Shown here: one piece after another, positions 27,050 through 37,397 of the stretch
Layout: every line of letters begins with the position of its first letter
Numbering within the stretch: position 1 is the stretch's first letter
Assembly: GCA_026129685.1 (NCBI GenBank)
Contig: JAHCHO010000011.1
Location: 1 to 64,000 of the forward strand
Direction: 5' to 3'
Source of the DNA: Fimbriimonadaceae bacterium
GTDB lineage: Bacteria; Armatimonadota; Fimbriimonadia; Fimbriimonadales; Fimbriimonadaceae
DNA length: 64,000 nt
The notes under the pieces: model-generated
The model's database searches: none
What the model was told of the DNA's origin: nothing
The model's input: the letters and a program-made list of their open reading frames with translations, nothing else
Made by a program: the position numbers and the translations under genes

Positions 27050-27883
27050 ATGGTCGAACTCCCCGAAGCGTCGTGCGTCGCGGCCCAGTTGCGGTCGGTC
27101 TCCCTCGGTCATGAGATACGCGACGTCGTCGCCGGCCATACCCCACACCGATGGGCGTGGTTCTCCGGAGATCCCGGCGATTACCCGCAGCGGCTCGTCG
27201 GAAGGTCGGTTCAAGAGGTCGTCGGTTGGGGCGGTTTCGTCGTGGTCCTCCTGTCCGGCGGCACGCGCCTGCTCTTTGGCGAAGGAACCCGGCTACGGTG
27301 GTTGCCGCCGGGCCGACCGGCGCCCGACAAGCACCAGTTGTGGGCTCGCCTCGGGGACGGAAGCCAACTCGTCGCCTCCATCCAGATGTACGGCTTCCTG
27401 CAGGTCGAAGACCAAGGCGAAGTCTCCAGCGCCTATGCCCTGGCCGCACGGGACAAGCCCTCCCCGCTGACCGGGGCCTTCGATCCCGGCTACTTCGCTT
27501 CGCTTTTCCCCGGACCGGGTGGCCCCGAGCTATCGGTCAAGGCGCTTCTCGCGACCGAGCAACGCATCCCGGGGTTCGGCAACGGAGTCCTCCAGGACGT
27601 GCTGTTCGAGGCGAGACTCCATCCGCGCCGCCTCGCGTCCTCCCTGAGCGAGGACGAACGGGGCAGGCTCTATCGGTCCGTGCGCACGACCCTCGCCGAG
27701 ATGGCGGCGGCGGGCGGGCGCCACACCGAGATCGACCTGTTCGGCCAACGCGGCGGCTACCCGACCCGGGCGAGCGCTCGCACCGTCGGCACCCCGTGCC
27801 CTCGATGCGGCCAGCCGATCGTCAAAGAGGCCTACCTGGGAGGGAGCGTCTACACCTGTCCCGTCTGCCAGCCCCGCAGTTGA
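27050..27883 (+). CDS. Fpg/Nei-family DNA-glycosylase-like protein lacking the catalytic proline
   Basis: A 277-residue protein with the full Fpg/Nei layout: N-terminal beta-sandwich, H2TH region (VKALLATEQRIPGFGNGVLQDVLFE) and a C-terminal zinc finger (CPRCGQPIVKEAYLGGSVYTCPVCQ). Active enzymes start MPELPE with proline as Schiff-base nucleophile. Here the start is MVELPE (V2, E3). The beta-hairpin lysine region reads GWGGFVVV, and the zinc-finger arginine that flips the lesion is replaced (GGSVYT). It is therefore probably a non-canonical or non-catalytic DNA-binding relative. The ATG at 27050 was chosen because it begins at that motif. It lies 29 bp after the tRNA. Confidence 0.8.
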   Translation: MVELPEASCVAAQLRSVSLGHEIRDVVAGHTPHRWAWFSGDPGDYPQRLVGRSVQEVVGWGGFVVVLLSGGTRLLFGEGTRLRWLPPGRPAPDKHQLWARLGDGSQLVASIQMYGFLQVEDQGEVSSAYALAARDKPSPLTGAFDPGYFASLFPGPGGPELSVKALLATEQRIPGFGNGVLQDVLFEARLHPRRLASSLSEDERGRLYRSVRTTLAEMAAAGGRHTEIDLFGQRGGYPTRASARTVGTPCPRCGQPIVKEAYLGGSVYTCPVCQPRS

Positions 27884-27887
27884 GCGA

Positions 27888-28295
27888 TCAGGCCTTGATC
27901 TTCTTCAGCAACTTGAACTTGCCGGGCGCCGACTCCTCTTCCAGAGTCCGGTGGTAGACCTGGTATTCGGCGCCCTTCTTGACCACGTAGAACTCGTCGC
28001 CCTGCCCCGCCCACCAGCTCTTGCAGGCGGCCAGCGCCCCCTTCACCTTGGGGTTCAGTTCCGAAGCCGGTAGCGCGGACGCGTTCCCGACCACCTTCTT
28101 GAGGACCGTGGTCTTGGCGCCGACCTTCAGCGAAACCGTCGTGTTCGGCATGCCGTCCACCTCGACCGCCTTGAATACGAACGACGGGGATGAAGTCTGG
28201 GTGAGGGTCGCCACTCGGAGGGCGGAGACCTGGGGCTGAGCGGTGGCGACGCCGACGCCGGCGATCGCGACGAGGCAGACGAGCAGAGCTTTCAT
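27888..28295 (-). CDS. Small exported protein, unknown
   Basis: A 135-residue protein with a signal peptide (LLVCLVAIAGVGVATA, cleavage near AQPQ) and a compact beta-rich domain (FKAVEVDGMPNTTVSLKVGA) ending in a Lys-rich helix (GKFKLLKKIKA). It has a single Cys in the mature part, so no disulfide. No family is recognised. It is convergent with the Fpg-like gene (4 bp between stops) and downstream of the DUF3303 gene. Confidence 0.7.
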   Translation of the reverse strand: MKALLVCLVAIAGVGVATAQPQVSALRVATLTQTSSPSFVFKAVEVDGMPNTTVSLKVGAKTTVLKKVVGNASALPASELNPKVKGALAACKSWWAGQGDEFYVVKKGAEYQVYHRTLEEESAPGKFKLLKKIKA

Positions 28296-28379
28296 TCAAG
28301 CGGCAATCTACCCGCGATTTCACCTGGGGACGACGCGCTGGGGTGATCCATCCCTAGCCGTCGCGACGCGGGACAAAGG

Positions 28380-28658
28380 TCAACCGGCGGCCGGCGGCTC
28401 GAACAGGGCGCGAACTTCGGCCGATGGACTGACGGGCACGACCTCGAACTCCATCAGGTCGCGCCATTCCCGGATCCAGGCCATGAACTGAGTCGCGTCG
28501 TCGCACTCCATCAACTGGAAGCAACGGTCGAAGTTCGCCTCGATCCAACTGCCGACGTACCGCAACCCATCCGGCATCGACCGCCCGGATTCGGCCAGAC
28601 GACGATAGATCGGCTCCGGATCGCGGTTCTTGAACTTCTCGACGACCATGAACAGCAT
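28380..28658 (-). CDS. DUF3303-family protein
   Basis: A 92-residue cytoplasmic protein with the ferredoxin-like dimeric alpha/beta-barrel pattern of DUF3303: MLFMVVEKFKNRDPEPIYRR, GLRYVGSWIEANFDRCFQLM and MEFEVVPV. The function of the family is unknown. GGAG lies 7 nt before the ATG. It stands 40 bp after the PfkB kinase on the same strand and may be co-transcribed. Confidence 0.8.
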   Translation of the reverse strand: MLFMVVEKFKNRDPEPIYRRLAESGRSMPDGLRYVGSWIEANFDRCFQLMECDDATQFMAWIREWRDLMEFEVVPVSPSAEVRALFEPPAAG

Positions 28659-28698
28659 TGGCGGGCTCCACCCCTATCGAGGGTGCGATAGGGTCAGT

Positions 28699-29634
28699 CT
28701 ACATGCCGCGACCGTCCAATGCGTCGTCGTCGATCGGCACCGTGGACGTGGGACGAAGCGCCGACTCGAGTTTCGCGAGCGAAACCTCCGGGGAGGCCAA
28801 CCCGCGGCAAGCGACGCACGCGCCCGCCACCCAGGCGCCCGCCCGCAACGAGGTGGGAAGGTCCCAGCCCAGGACGTGCCCGGTGAGGACCCCGGCAAAG
28901 AACGAGTCGCCCGCCCCGTTTGAATCCACGCGCTCGAACTCCGGGAAGATCGGAACCTCGTGCCAATAGCCCGAGGGGGTCAGGGCGGTCGCGCCGAGCC
29001 GCCCGTGGGTGCAGACCACGAGGCGCTTGCCCTCCGCGACGAGGGACCGCATCCGATCTCGCGGGTTCGGGAGGCGATCCGAACTGAGGAACACCACGTC
29101 GGCCGCTTCGACGAACGCGGCGTGGTAGGCGTCCTCCCCGTCCCAGTCGTGGACGTCCACCCAGAGGTCGCGAACCGCCTCCCTCAGCCGGGGCAGGAGC
29201 GCGCGGCCGTACGGAACGATGCTCGGAACCACGACCTCGTGCCGACCGGCTTCGGCGAGCAAGGCCTCCGCGTCCAGAACGGGATTCGCCGACGCGGTGT
29301 GAACGTAGATCGAGAGCCGTTCGCCGTCCACGTTCATGAGGTTGACGTGGCGCTCGGTGCCGCCGCGGTCGGTCTCGGCGAGCACGCGAACCCCGCCTTC
29401 GTCGAGGTGCCTTCGGATCGTTTCCCCGGCCGCTTCGTCGCCCAACAGGCAATGGAGGGTCACGGTCCAACCGAGCCGCGCAAGGTTCAGCGCTTTGCCC
29501 GCCCCCGTCCCGCCGATCGCCGTCCAGGCGCCCCGGGAGAAGACCGTGCCGGGCTTCCCGTCCGGAAGGCGGTCGAGGAGTACGATCTCGTCAAGGCTGA
29601 CCCCTCCGATCACCAATGCCGAGCGCCCGGTCAC
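28699..29634 (-). CDS. PfkB-family carbohydrate kinase
   Basis: A 311-residue ribokinase-like sugar or nucleoside kinase. N-terminal signature: VIGGVSLDEIVLLDRLP and AIGGTGAGKALNLARLG. The C-terminal PfkB signature DSNGAGDSFFAGVLTGH carries the GAGD anion hole with the catalytic Asp near residue 255. It starts with GTG at 29634. The substrate cannot be assigned. Upstream is a decayed region, so no operon partner suggests a pathway. Confidence 0.88.
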   Translation of the reverse strand: MTGRSALVIGGVSLDEIVLLDRLPDGKPGTVFSRGAWTAIGGTGAGKALNLARLGWTVTLHCLLGDEAAGETIRRHLDEGGVRVLAETDRGGTERHVNLMNVDGERLSIYVHTASANPVLDAEALLAEAGRHEVVVPSIVPYGRALLPRLREAVRDLWVDVHDWDGEDAYHAAFVEAADVVFLSSDRLPNPRDRMRSLVAEGKRLVVCTHGRLGATALTPSGYWHEVPIFPEFERVDSNGAGDSFFAGVLTGHVLGWDLPTSLRAGAWVAGACVACRGLASPEVSLAKLESALRPTSTVPIDDDALDGRGM

Positions 29635-29705
29635 GTTGTCGGAAGGCTACCCCTCATTGACGGCCCCCGATACGACGAGACCGAGCGCCGGTGCAAGGAC
29701 CGGAG

Positions 29706-29840
29706 GTGAATCCGCATTGCGACGAGGAGGCGGTGAACGTGGCGAACGTGCTGGGGGTGCGGGCGATCTGCCTGTTCAACGACCACCGGGAGCGGATGAT
29801 CCGTTCGCGCCTGCGGTCTTCGGAAGGCGACGCGTCCTAA
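29706..29840 (+). CDS. Short ORF of unknown status
   Basis: A 44-codon frame from a GTG at 29706 (GGAGG at 29702-29706 overlaps the start) to TAA at 29840, with almost all third positions G or C as in real genes here. It contains AVNVANVLGVRAICLFNDHR, which looks like a folded strand-helix unit. It overlaps the 3' end of the decayed minus-strand frame, so one of the two is likely a shadow. No family is recognised. Confidence 0.25.
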   Translation: MNPHCDEEAVNVANVLGVRAICLFNDHRERMIRSRLRSSEGDAS

Positions 29841-30128
29841 CCTCGAAACCGCCGAGGACCTTGCCGTCGCCCGCGTCGAGGAACAGGTATTGGCGGTCGG
29901 AAAGTTTGTAGACGCGGGCGAGGACGAGTTCCTTGGGGTCTTTGCGTCGCTTGCCGCCGAAGAGGTCGTCGGGGACGACGTACATCGTTTTTGTGGAACC
30001 GGACCTCCTGCTTGGGGTCGGTCCGCTTCTGGACGGCGATCCGAAGGCCGTCGGCGACGGAGAGGAGCTTGCCCGGCGGGGGGAGGGATCGGTACCCGAT
30101 CGCGAAACCAACCAGAGGGTTTGCTCAC
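29776..30128 (-). pseudogene. Decayed gene with two frameshifts, unknown
   Basis: Three adjacent minus-strand frames read as one protein. GTG at 30128 gives SKP, then LVGFAIGYRSLPPPGKLLSV to VRFHKN in a second frame, then after an A5 run (29988-29992) TMYVVPDDLFGGKRRKDPK to RTRRLP in a third. Each shift is an extra base. The joined protein of about 110 residues has no recognised family. It is either a dead gene or an intact gene with two assembly insertions. The 650-bp stretch 29640-30290 otherwise holds only the short ORF at 29706 and one REP-like copy. Confidence 0.45.
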
Positions 30129-30253
30129 GTCCCCAGTCTAGCTCGTGGGGGGGGGCGTTGTCAGAGGCGTCGCAGACCGGGAAATCGTGTGCGGCGCAGG
30201 ATTTAGGGCAAGGCCGATCCATCGCCTCTCTCCCTATGACCGAATTGGGCATC

Positions 30254-30280
30254 GGGATTCTCACTGGCCCAGAATGACAA
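30254..30280 (-). repeat. REP-like repeat, copy E (compact)
   Basis: The minus strand reads TTGTCATTCTGGGCCAGTGA followed by GAATCCC: the same half-sites as the 4388-4702 cluster without the 40-bp spacer. It lies just downstream of the acetyl-CoA synthetase stop. Confidence 0.65.
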
Positions 30281-30289
30281 GGACGGGGC

Positions 30290-32332
<2,043 letters not shown>

Positions 32333-32351
32333 GAAGCGATGCGGGAAGTGC

Positions 32352-32360
32352 TACATTCTA
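32352..32360. promoter_or_regulatory. Overlapping divergent -10 boxes
   Basis: The plus strand reads TACATT (32352-32357) and the minus strand TAGAAT (32360-32355). They share three bases and fire in opposite directions toward the 32392 gene and acsA. Confidence 0.4.
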
Positions 32361-32391
32361 GACCGGTCGCCCGAGGCGGCCCGTCAAGCCG

Positions 32392-32928
32392 ATGACCCTC
32401 CGTGTGCCGTTCGAGGAGTTCGCCGCCGCCGTCGCCCGGTTGCTCAGCACGTCCGAGGCCTACGTGACCCCGACGGGGGAGGGAACCCTCGTCACCGCCG
32501 CCGATCCCAGCCGCAACATCCTCCTGCGCGTGAGCGCAGAAACCGATCCGGAGTCGGTACGGGCGCGGCTCGAAGAGCAGGGCATCCTGGTGTTCGCGGG
32601 CGCCTGGGAAGAGGAGTCCCCGCTCTGTGTTCCAGAATCGCCGTGCGAGCCGGTCGCCGAGGCCGCCGAGGAGAGCGCGCCTCCTCCGTCGTTCGTCGCC
32701 GTCGTGGCCTACAAGAGCGACGAGGAGTCGCCGGGCGCATGGGTGGACGCCTACCCGTATCGGCCGACCGAGACCCAGGTGCTGAACGCGATGCACCAGG
32801 AACTCACCGAGAACGGCGAAATCGCCGAGGTCAGCTTTGAAGAGTTCGTCCGGCTCTCGAAAGCGAACGTGGTCGTGATCGAGCCGGAGGCCGTCCAGGC
32901 GTTCGTGCGCCGACACACGACCGTCTAG
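32392..32928 (+). CDS. Hypothetical cytoplasmic protein
   Basis: A 178-residue acidic protein without signal peptide or membrane helix. Residues 1-75 form one alpha/beta unit (RVPFEEFAAAVARLLSTSEA), joined by an acidic Pro/Glu-rich linker (CEPVAEAAEESAPPP) to a second unit (VVAYKSDEESPGAWVDAYPY to EVSFEEFVRLSKANVVVIEP). Both units contain an FEEF(A/V) stretch, possibly a duplicated fold. No family is recognised. Its TAG stop interlocks with the stop of the convergent gene (CTAG). Confidence 0.7.
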   Translation: MTLRVPFEEFAAAVARLLSTSEAYVTPTGEGTLVTAADPSRNILLRVSAETDPESVRARLEEQGILVFAGAWEEESPLCVPESPCEPVAEAAEESAPPPSFVAVVAYKSDEESPGAWVDAYPYRPTETQVLNAMHQELTENGEIAEVSFEEFVRLSKANVVVIEPEAVQAFVRRHTTV

Positions 32929-34307
32929 AACGGCTCGAACACGAGGATCGGTCGCTCAAGGTCCCGGTGGCTCACGAAGACGCGGCCGTCCGGCGCGAAC
33001 GCCAGGTCGTTGGCCTCGGTGTTGATCTGCCCCAGGTGGACGCCGTCCGCCTCCTCCGTGGCAAGCGGCTTGTTCGAGCCGCGCCCGAAGACGCGGACGA
33101 ACCGACCCTCGCGGCTAAACACGCACACCCGCGGGTAATGGTCGGCGTCCGGCCGGTCGGCGACGTAGACGTTCCCCTGGGCGTCGCACCGGAGGGTGTG
33201 GACGCCGGCGATCTTGCCCAGTTTCATGCTCGGGCCGATGATCGCGCGCGCGCCGTTCTTCCCGTCCGGAGCGACGCGGAACACGTTGGCGTTCGAACCG
33301 ACCCAGATGTCGCCGTTCGGGGCGACGTCGAAGCAGGTCATCTCAAGATCGTACGCGCCGACCTTCTCGAAGGAGAAGGCGGGCTTGTCGCCTGCCATCT
33401 TGGCGATCGTCGCGCCAAAATTGACGTAGAGGCTTCCGTCGCGGCCGAAACGGGTGCGAGACGCCCATCCGCCCATTCCTGCCACCTCGTCGTTCTGCAT
33501 CAGGCCTGCCAGGTCGCCGCCCGTCGAGGAAAAGCGGAAGAAGCGATCGGCGTTCCAGGCGTGGGAGACGACCTCGCCGGTCTTAGGACTGACCGCGAGC
33601 CAGCGTCCGGTGGCGGGGATCGTCGCGAAGGCGGTGACCCCGCTTCCATCCGCGGAGAGGCGGTAGATCGTCTCCACGGATCCCGAGACGACGTAAAGCC
33701 GTCCGGAAGCGTCGAAGTCGAGGCCCATCGGCTGACTGTCCGACTTCGGATTCAGGGTCCGAACGAGGTAAAGCCCGCTGACGACCCCGTGCACCGTGAG
33801 CCCGGTCGTTTCGGGGTTGATCTTGAGGCCGCTCGCCTCGAAGCCGTTGGCCGCGCTCGAAGCCCCTTTCTGCAGGTCCGCGAAGAGGATGGGGCCGTTC
33901 GTCGTGATCGCCTGCACGCGCGACCGGATGACCTCTTTGCCTTGGTCGTCCTTCGCCTTGTAGCTCTCGCTCGCGCCCGTGATGTCGAGCCGTAAGCCCT
34001 CGAGCACACTGCCGGAACCGTTGACGACCGTCGCCGATCCCGAGAGTTTGCCACCGGCGAAGGCCACCCCCGCCAGGTCCAAGCTCCCCGCGCCGGACCA
34101 GGCCGGTCGCCTGAGTTCGAACTTCTGGGCCGGGGTCACCGACCCGTCGGGGGCGATTGCGATCGAGAAAGGGATGCCGGAGGTCACCGGAGCCGGCTGT
34201 ACACCATCGGCACAGAGGCTGGAGAAGGGACCCGAGTACGCAAAGGGATCGTCCGTCGGTTGCGCGGTCACGGACAGCAACAGACAGGCAAGGAATACGG
34301 CCGTCAT
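32925..34307 (-). CDS. Exported NHL/SMP-30-like beta-propeller protein
   Basis: A 460-residue secreted protein with signal peptide (AVFLACLLLSVTAQPTDD), an N-terminal beta-sandwich (residues 20-180) and a C-terminal six-bladed propeller-like region. Repeats resemble NHL blades: GLDFDASGRLYVVSGS, AVSPKTGEVVSHAW, FDVAPNGDIWVGSNANV, LRCDAQGNVYVADRPD and LAFAPDGRVFVSHRD. Such proteins bind or hydrolyse small molecules or act as scaffolds; the function is unknown. ATTCTA at 34317-34322 (TAGAAT on this strand) lies 9 nt upstream of the ATG, so the mRNA is probably leaderless. Confidence 0.78.
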   Translation of the reverse strand: MTAVFLACLLLSVTAQPTDDPFAYSGPFSSLCADGVQPAPVTSGIPFSIAIAPDGSVTPAQKFELRRPAWSGAGSLDLAGVAFAGGKLSGSATVVNGSGSVLEGLRLDITGASESYKAKDDQGKEVIRSRVQAITTNGPILFADLQKGASSAANGFEASGLKINPETTGLTVHGVVSGLYLVRTLNPKSDSQPMGLDFDASGRLYVVSGSVETIYRLSADGSGVTAFATIPATGRWLAVSPKTGEVVSHAWNADRFFRFSSTGGDLAGLMQNDEVAGMGGWASRTRFGRDGSLYVNFGATIAKMAGDKPAFSFEKVGAYDLEMTCFDVAPNGDIWVGSNANVFRVAPDGKNGARAIIGPSMKLGKIAGVHTLRCDAQGNVYVADRPDADHYPRVCVFSREGRFVRVFGRGSNKPLATEEADGVHLGQINTEANDLAFAPDGRVFVSHRDLERPILVFEPF

Positions 34308-34316
34308 CGTGGGCCC

Positions 34317-34322
34317 ATTCTA
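34317..34322 (-). promoter_or_regulatory. TAGAAT -10 box, leaderless start
   Basis: It lies 9 nt upstream of the ATG of the propeller-like gene, with no Shine-Dalgarno between. Confidence 0.5.
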
Positions 34323-34446
34323 ACACTCGCGAACCGGGCGCGCACGAGCATTTTCATCGCGGATCCTCATGGCCAAAACCGGCGATACGACGAGCGTTCG
34401 AGGTCGGAGCCCGGACCGATGATCGGGAAGAGGAACCGAGTCCGTC

Positions 34447-35316
34447 ATGTTCGCCAAGTGGATACCCCGCCGCTCCGACCCGCGCCGAGACTGGGACACC
34501 GGCCGCACCGCCTTCGCCGAAGGCGACTTTCGTCGAGCTGCCGTGCTCTTGGAAAGCTACGTTCGGCGCTGTCCGACCGCCGCCGAGGTCGCGGCGGCTC
34601 GGGAGATGGTGGTGCGCAGCCGCTTGGCCGCCGGAGATCGTGAGTTCCAATGCGGACGCATCGGCGAGGCGATCCGGCACTTCCGGCGGGCCGCCCTCAT
34701 TCTTCCCGGCTACCCGGACGTCCTCTATCGGATGGCCTGGGCGTACTACAAGGCGGGCGATCGGCCCGATGCGAGCCGATGCCTCGCCCAGGCGCTTCGC
34801 GCCAATCACGGGTTCATGCTGGGCCGCGCCCTCTCGGCGATCCTTGACTACGGGGACGGACGGCACAAGGAGGCGCTCGACGCCATGGCCAGCTACGCGA
34901 AGGTCGAACCCCGCCTCAAGGTGGAGCGGCTTCGTGCCGCCCGCAACGCCGATCGTGCCGGACGGTTCGACGAGGCGCTCTCGAACCTCGAGGCCATGTT
35001 GCCGTGCGGCCAGAACGAGGCCCACTTCGCGATGGACGTCGGCGACGAACTGGCCCGGCGCGGGCGTCCCGAACTCGCGCTACGGGAATACCGCCAAGCC
35101 GTCCGATCCGAGCCGGGATACGCCGACGCGCGGTTCCGCCTGGCCAAAGCCCTCTTCGAATTGGGCGAGGTCGAAGACGCGGAGAACCAGTTGCACCACG
35201 CCCTCGAACTCAACCCGCTCTACGGAGAGGCTCGCCAACTTCTGGAAACGATTCGGCGGAGCGCCGTCACAACGCCGACCGAGGCGGTCATCGGCCACCC
35301 GATTGTCGAATCCTGA
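34447..35316 (+). CDS. Tetratricopeptide-repeat protein
   Basis: A 289-residue protein built of tandem TPR helices. Repeat-like stretches include DREFQCGRIGEAIRHFRRAA, YPDVLYRMAWAYYKAGDRPD and ADARFRLAKALFELGEVEDA. There is no signal peptide, so it is cytoplasmic. TPR proteins scaffold protein complexes. It begins at the first ATG after a purine-rich AAGAGGAA. The 139 bp upstream (34308-34446) hold only divergent promoter sequence. It converges with the second TPR gene at 35356. Confidence 0.8.
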   Translation: MFAKWIPRRSDPRRDWDTGRTAFAEGDFRRAAVLLESYVRRCPTAAEVAAAREMVVRSRLAAGDREFQCGRIGEAIRHFRRAALILPGYPDVLYRMAWAYYKAGDRPDASRCLAQALRANHGFMLGRALSAILDYGDGRHKEALDAMASYAKVEPRLKVERLRAARNADRAGRFDEALSNLEAMLPCGQNEAHFAMDVGDELARRGRPELALREYRQAVRSEPGYADARFRLAKALFELGEVEDAENQLHHALELNPLYGEARQLLETIRRSAVTTPTEAVIGHPIVES

Positions 35317-35355
35317 ATAAGCGCCGCCCCTGGGCCAGATCGGATCGAGGCTGGC

Positions 35356-35922
35356 TCACGCCCCGGCGCCGTCCGCCAGTCGCTTGACCTTGTCCCGGTT
35401 GCGCTTGCCGGCGTCGTCGGCAGGGTACAGCTTCACGTAACGATCCCACACGCGCAACGAGTCTTTGTAGCGTCCTAGCTTGCTGTAGCTGTGAGCCAGG
35501 ACGCGAAACACGTTCGGGTGGGCCTTGTCCGAAAGCATCGGCTCGAGAATCTGGGCCGCCTTGGCGTACTCGCGCTGGTTGAAGGCCGATTGCGCCTGGG
35601 GCAACCCACGATCTGGGTCGTTCGGGTTTTCCTTCTGGTAGCGGGCGTAGACGGCTTTCGCCTCGTCCCACTCGTGAACGTTTTCGAGCATCCATGCGAG
35701 ATCGGAGGCGCTCTCGTAGTCGTGGGGATCGAACTCGTAGACGAACTTGAGCTGTTGCAGGCAACGCGGGAAGTCGCCCGCCTTGAACCACTTGTCGTTC
35801 TGGGTCGTCATTCGGCTGTAGACGGCGTCCCAGATCAGGGCCTCGCGCGCCTTGTCCTGAGCGGGGGTGGGGGCCGACTGCGCGACCCCGAGTATCAACC
35901 AAGCGACTGCCAGCATCATCAT
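35356..35922 (-). CDS. Exported TPR protein
   Basis: A 188-residue protein with a short signal peptide ([18 protein letters not shown]) and three or four TPR-like units ([60 protein letters not shown]). It is periplasmic by prediction, with a BamD/YbgF-like flavour but no specific match. It overlaps the gatB stop by 4 bp (ATGA), so it is translated from the gatB mRNA. Confidence 0.78.
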   Translation of the reverse strand: MMMLAVAWLILGVAQSAPTPAQDKAREALIWDAVYSRMTTQNDKWFKAGDFPRCLQQLKFVYEFDPHDYESASDLAWMLENVHEWDEAKAVYARYQKENPNDPDRGLPQAQSAFNQREYAKAAQILEPMLSDKAHPNVFRVLAHSYSKLGRYKDSLRVWDRYVKLYPADDAGKRNRDKVKRLADGAGA

Positions 35923-37364
35923 TCGTCCAGCGCTTTCGCGACGAGGTCGCGAACAAGTTGCGGATTGGCCCGACCCTTGGACTCGGCCATCACCCGCCCA
36001 ATGAGGAACCCGGCTACGGACGTCTGGCCGCTCTTGTACTTAGCGACCACGTCCGGATTCGCCCCGACCACACGCGCGACGATTTCGCCGATCGCACCCG
36101 CGTCGGAAATCTGCGTCGCACCCTTGGATTGAACGATCGTTCGGGGGTCATGGCCGGTCCGAAACATTTCGGCGAACACGTCTTTGGCGATCTTGCCGCT
36201 GATGGTGCCGTCTTCGATGAGCTTAGTCAGTTCAACGAGCTGTTTCGGTTGGACGTTGCCGCTCCCGACCGTGTTTCCGGATTCGTTGAGATAACGGGCG
36301 TAGTCGCCGTTCATCCAGTTGCATACCGTCTTCGCGTCGCCGCCGAGTTCCACCGCCGACTCGAAATACGCCGCCCAATCCCGGTCCGCCACCAAAAGTC
36401 CCGCGTCGTACGCGCTGAGGCCCATGACCTCCTGGTACCGGCGGCTCTTGGCGAGGGGCAACTCCGGCAGCGTGGCGCGGAGGGACTCCAGGTACGCCTC
36501 GTCGAACACCATCGGCACCAAGTCAGGATCGGGGAAGTAGCGGTAGTCGTTCTCCGCTTCCTTCACCCGCATGGGGAAGCTCGCTTCGCGGTTCTCGTCC
36601 CAGCCCCGGGTCTCCTGAACGACCCTCTGGCCGTGGTCGAGCACGGCGGTCTGACGGCGAACTTCGAACTGCACTCCCAGCTGAACGCTTCGGAACGAGT
36701 TCAGGTTCTTGAGTTCGGTCTTGGTGCCGTAGGTCTCCGAACCCTCCGGCCGGATGGAGATGTTCGGTTCGCACCGCATCGAGCCCTCTTCCATCTTGCC
36801 GTCGCACACCTCCAGGTACACGAGGATCTGGCGCAACTGGGCAAGGTACTCCTTCGCCTCGTCCGGAGTGGTGATGTCGGGCGGGAAGTCGGTCACGATC
36901 TCCATGAGAGGAACTCCCGCTCGGTTGAAATCCACCCCGGAGCCGCCCGCCGGAAGGTGCATGAGTTTGCCGGTGTCCTCTTCCAGATGGACGCGCCGGA
37001 TGCCGACCCGCTTGTACCCGCCTCCCGAGGCCGGAATCTCGAGCTTTCCCGCGTAGCCCAAGGGGTTCGTCTCGCCGTATTGGCTGACCTGGTAGCCCTT
37101 GGGAAGGTCGGGATAGAAGTAGTTCTTGCGGTGGAACACCGACCGCATCGCGATGGTGCAGTCCAGGGCGAGCGCCGTCCGCAACACCATCTCGATCGCC
37201 CGCCGATTCGGCACCGGCAACGTACCCGGCATCCCGAGACAGACCGGGCAGACCCGCGTGTTCGGCTCCCCGCCGAACGCCACCGGGCATCGGCAGAACA
37301 TCTTCGAACGGGTCATGAGCTCGGCGTGGACTTCCATGCCGACGCTGGCGACGTACTCGGGCAT
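35919..37364 (-). CDS. gatB: Aspartyl/glutamyl-tRNA amidotransferase subunit B
   Basis: A 481-residue subunit of the GatCAB complex that converts Glu-tRNA(Gln)/Asp-tRNA(Asn) to the amide form. GatB_N carries the zinc cysteines ([26 protein letters not shown]), the [17 protein letters not shown] loop and [11 protein letters not shown]. The C-terminal GatB/Yqey tail domain ([21 protein letters not shown]) is complete. gatA and gatC are not in the window. AGTGTA at 37372-37377 (TACACT on this strand) lies 7 nt before the ATG, so the mRNA is probably leaderless. Confidence 0.97.
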   Translation of the reverse strand: MPEYVASVGMEVHAELMTRSKMFCRCPVAFGGEPNTRVCPVCLGMPGTLPVPNRRAIEMVLRTALALDCTIAMRSVFHRKNYFYPDLPKGYQVSQYGETNPLGYAGKLEIPASGGGYKRVGIRRVHLEEDTGKLMHLPAGGSGVDFNRAGVPLMEIVTDFPPDITTPDEAKEYLAQLRQILVYLEVCDGKMEEGSMRCEPNISIRPEGSETYGTKTELKNLNSFRSVQLGVQFEVRRQTAVLDHGQRVVQETRGWDENREASFPMRVKEAENDYRYFPDPDLVPMVFDEAYLESLRATLPELPLAKSRRYQEVMGLSAYDAGLLVADRDWAAYFESAVELGGDAKTVCNWMNGDYARYLNESGNTVGSGNVQPKQLVELTKLIEDGTISGKIAKDVFAEMFRTGHDPRTIVQSKGATQISDAGAIGEIVARVVGANPDVVAKYKSGQTSVAGFLIGRVMAESKGRANPQLVRDLVAKALDE

Positions 37365-37371
37365 CGGGGGC

Positions 37372-37377
37372 AGTGTA
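37372..37377 (-). promoter_or_regulatory. TACACT -10 box, leaderless gatB start
   Basis: It lies 7 nt upstream of the gatB ATG at 37364, with no Shine-Dalgarno between, in the 33-bp gap to gyrB. Confidence 0.5.
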
Positions 37378-37397
37378 CCGTTCGCGCCGAATCGGCC

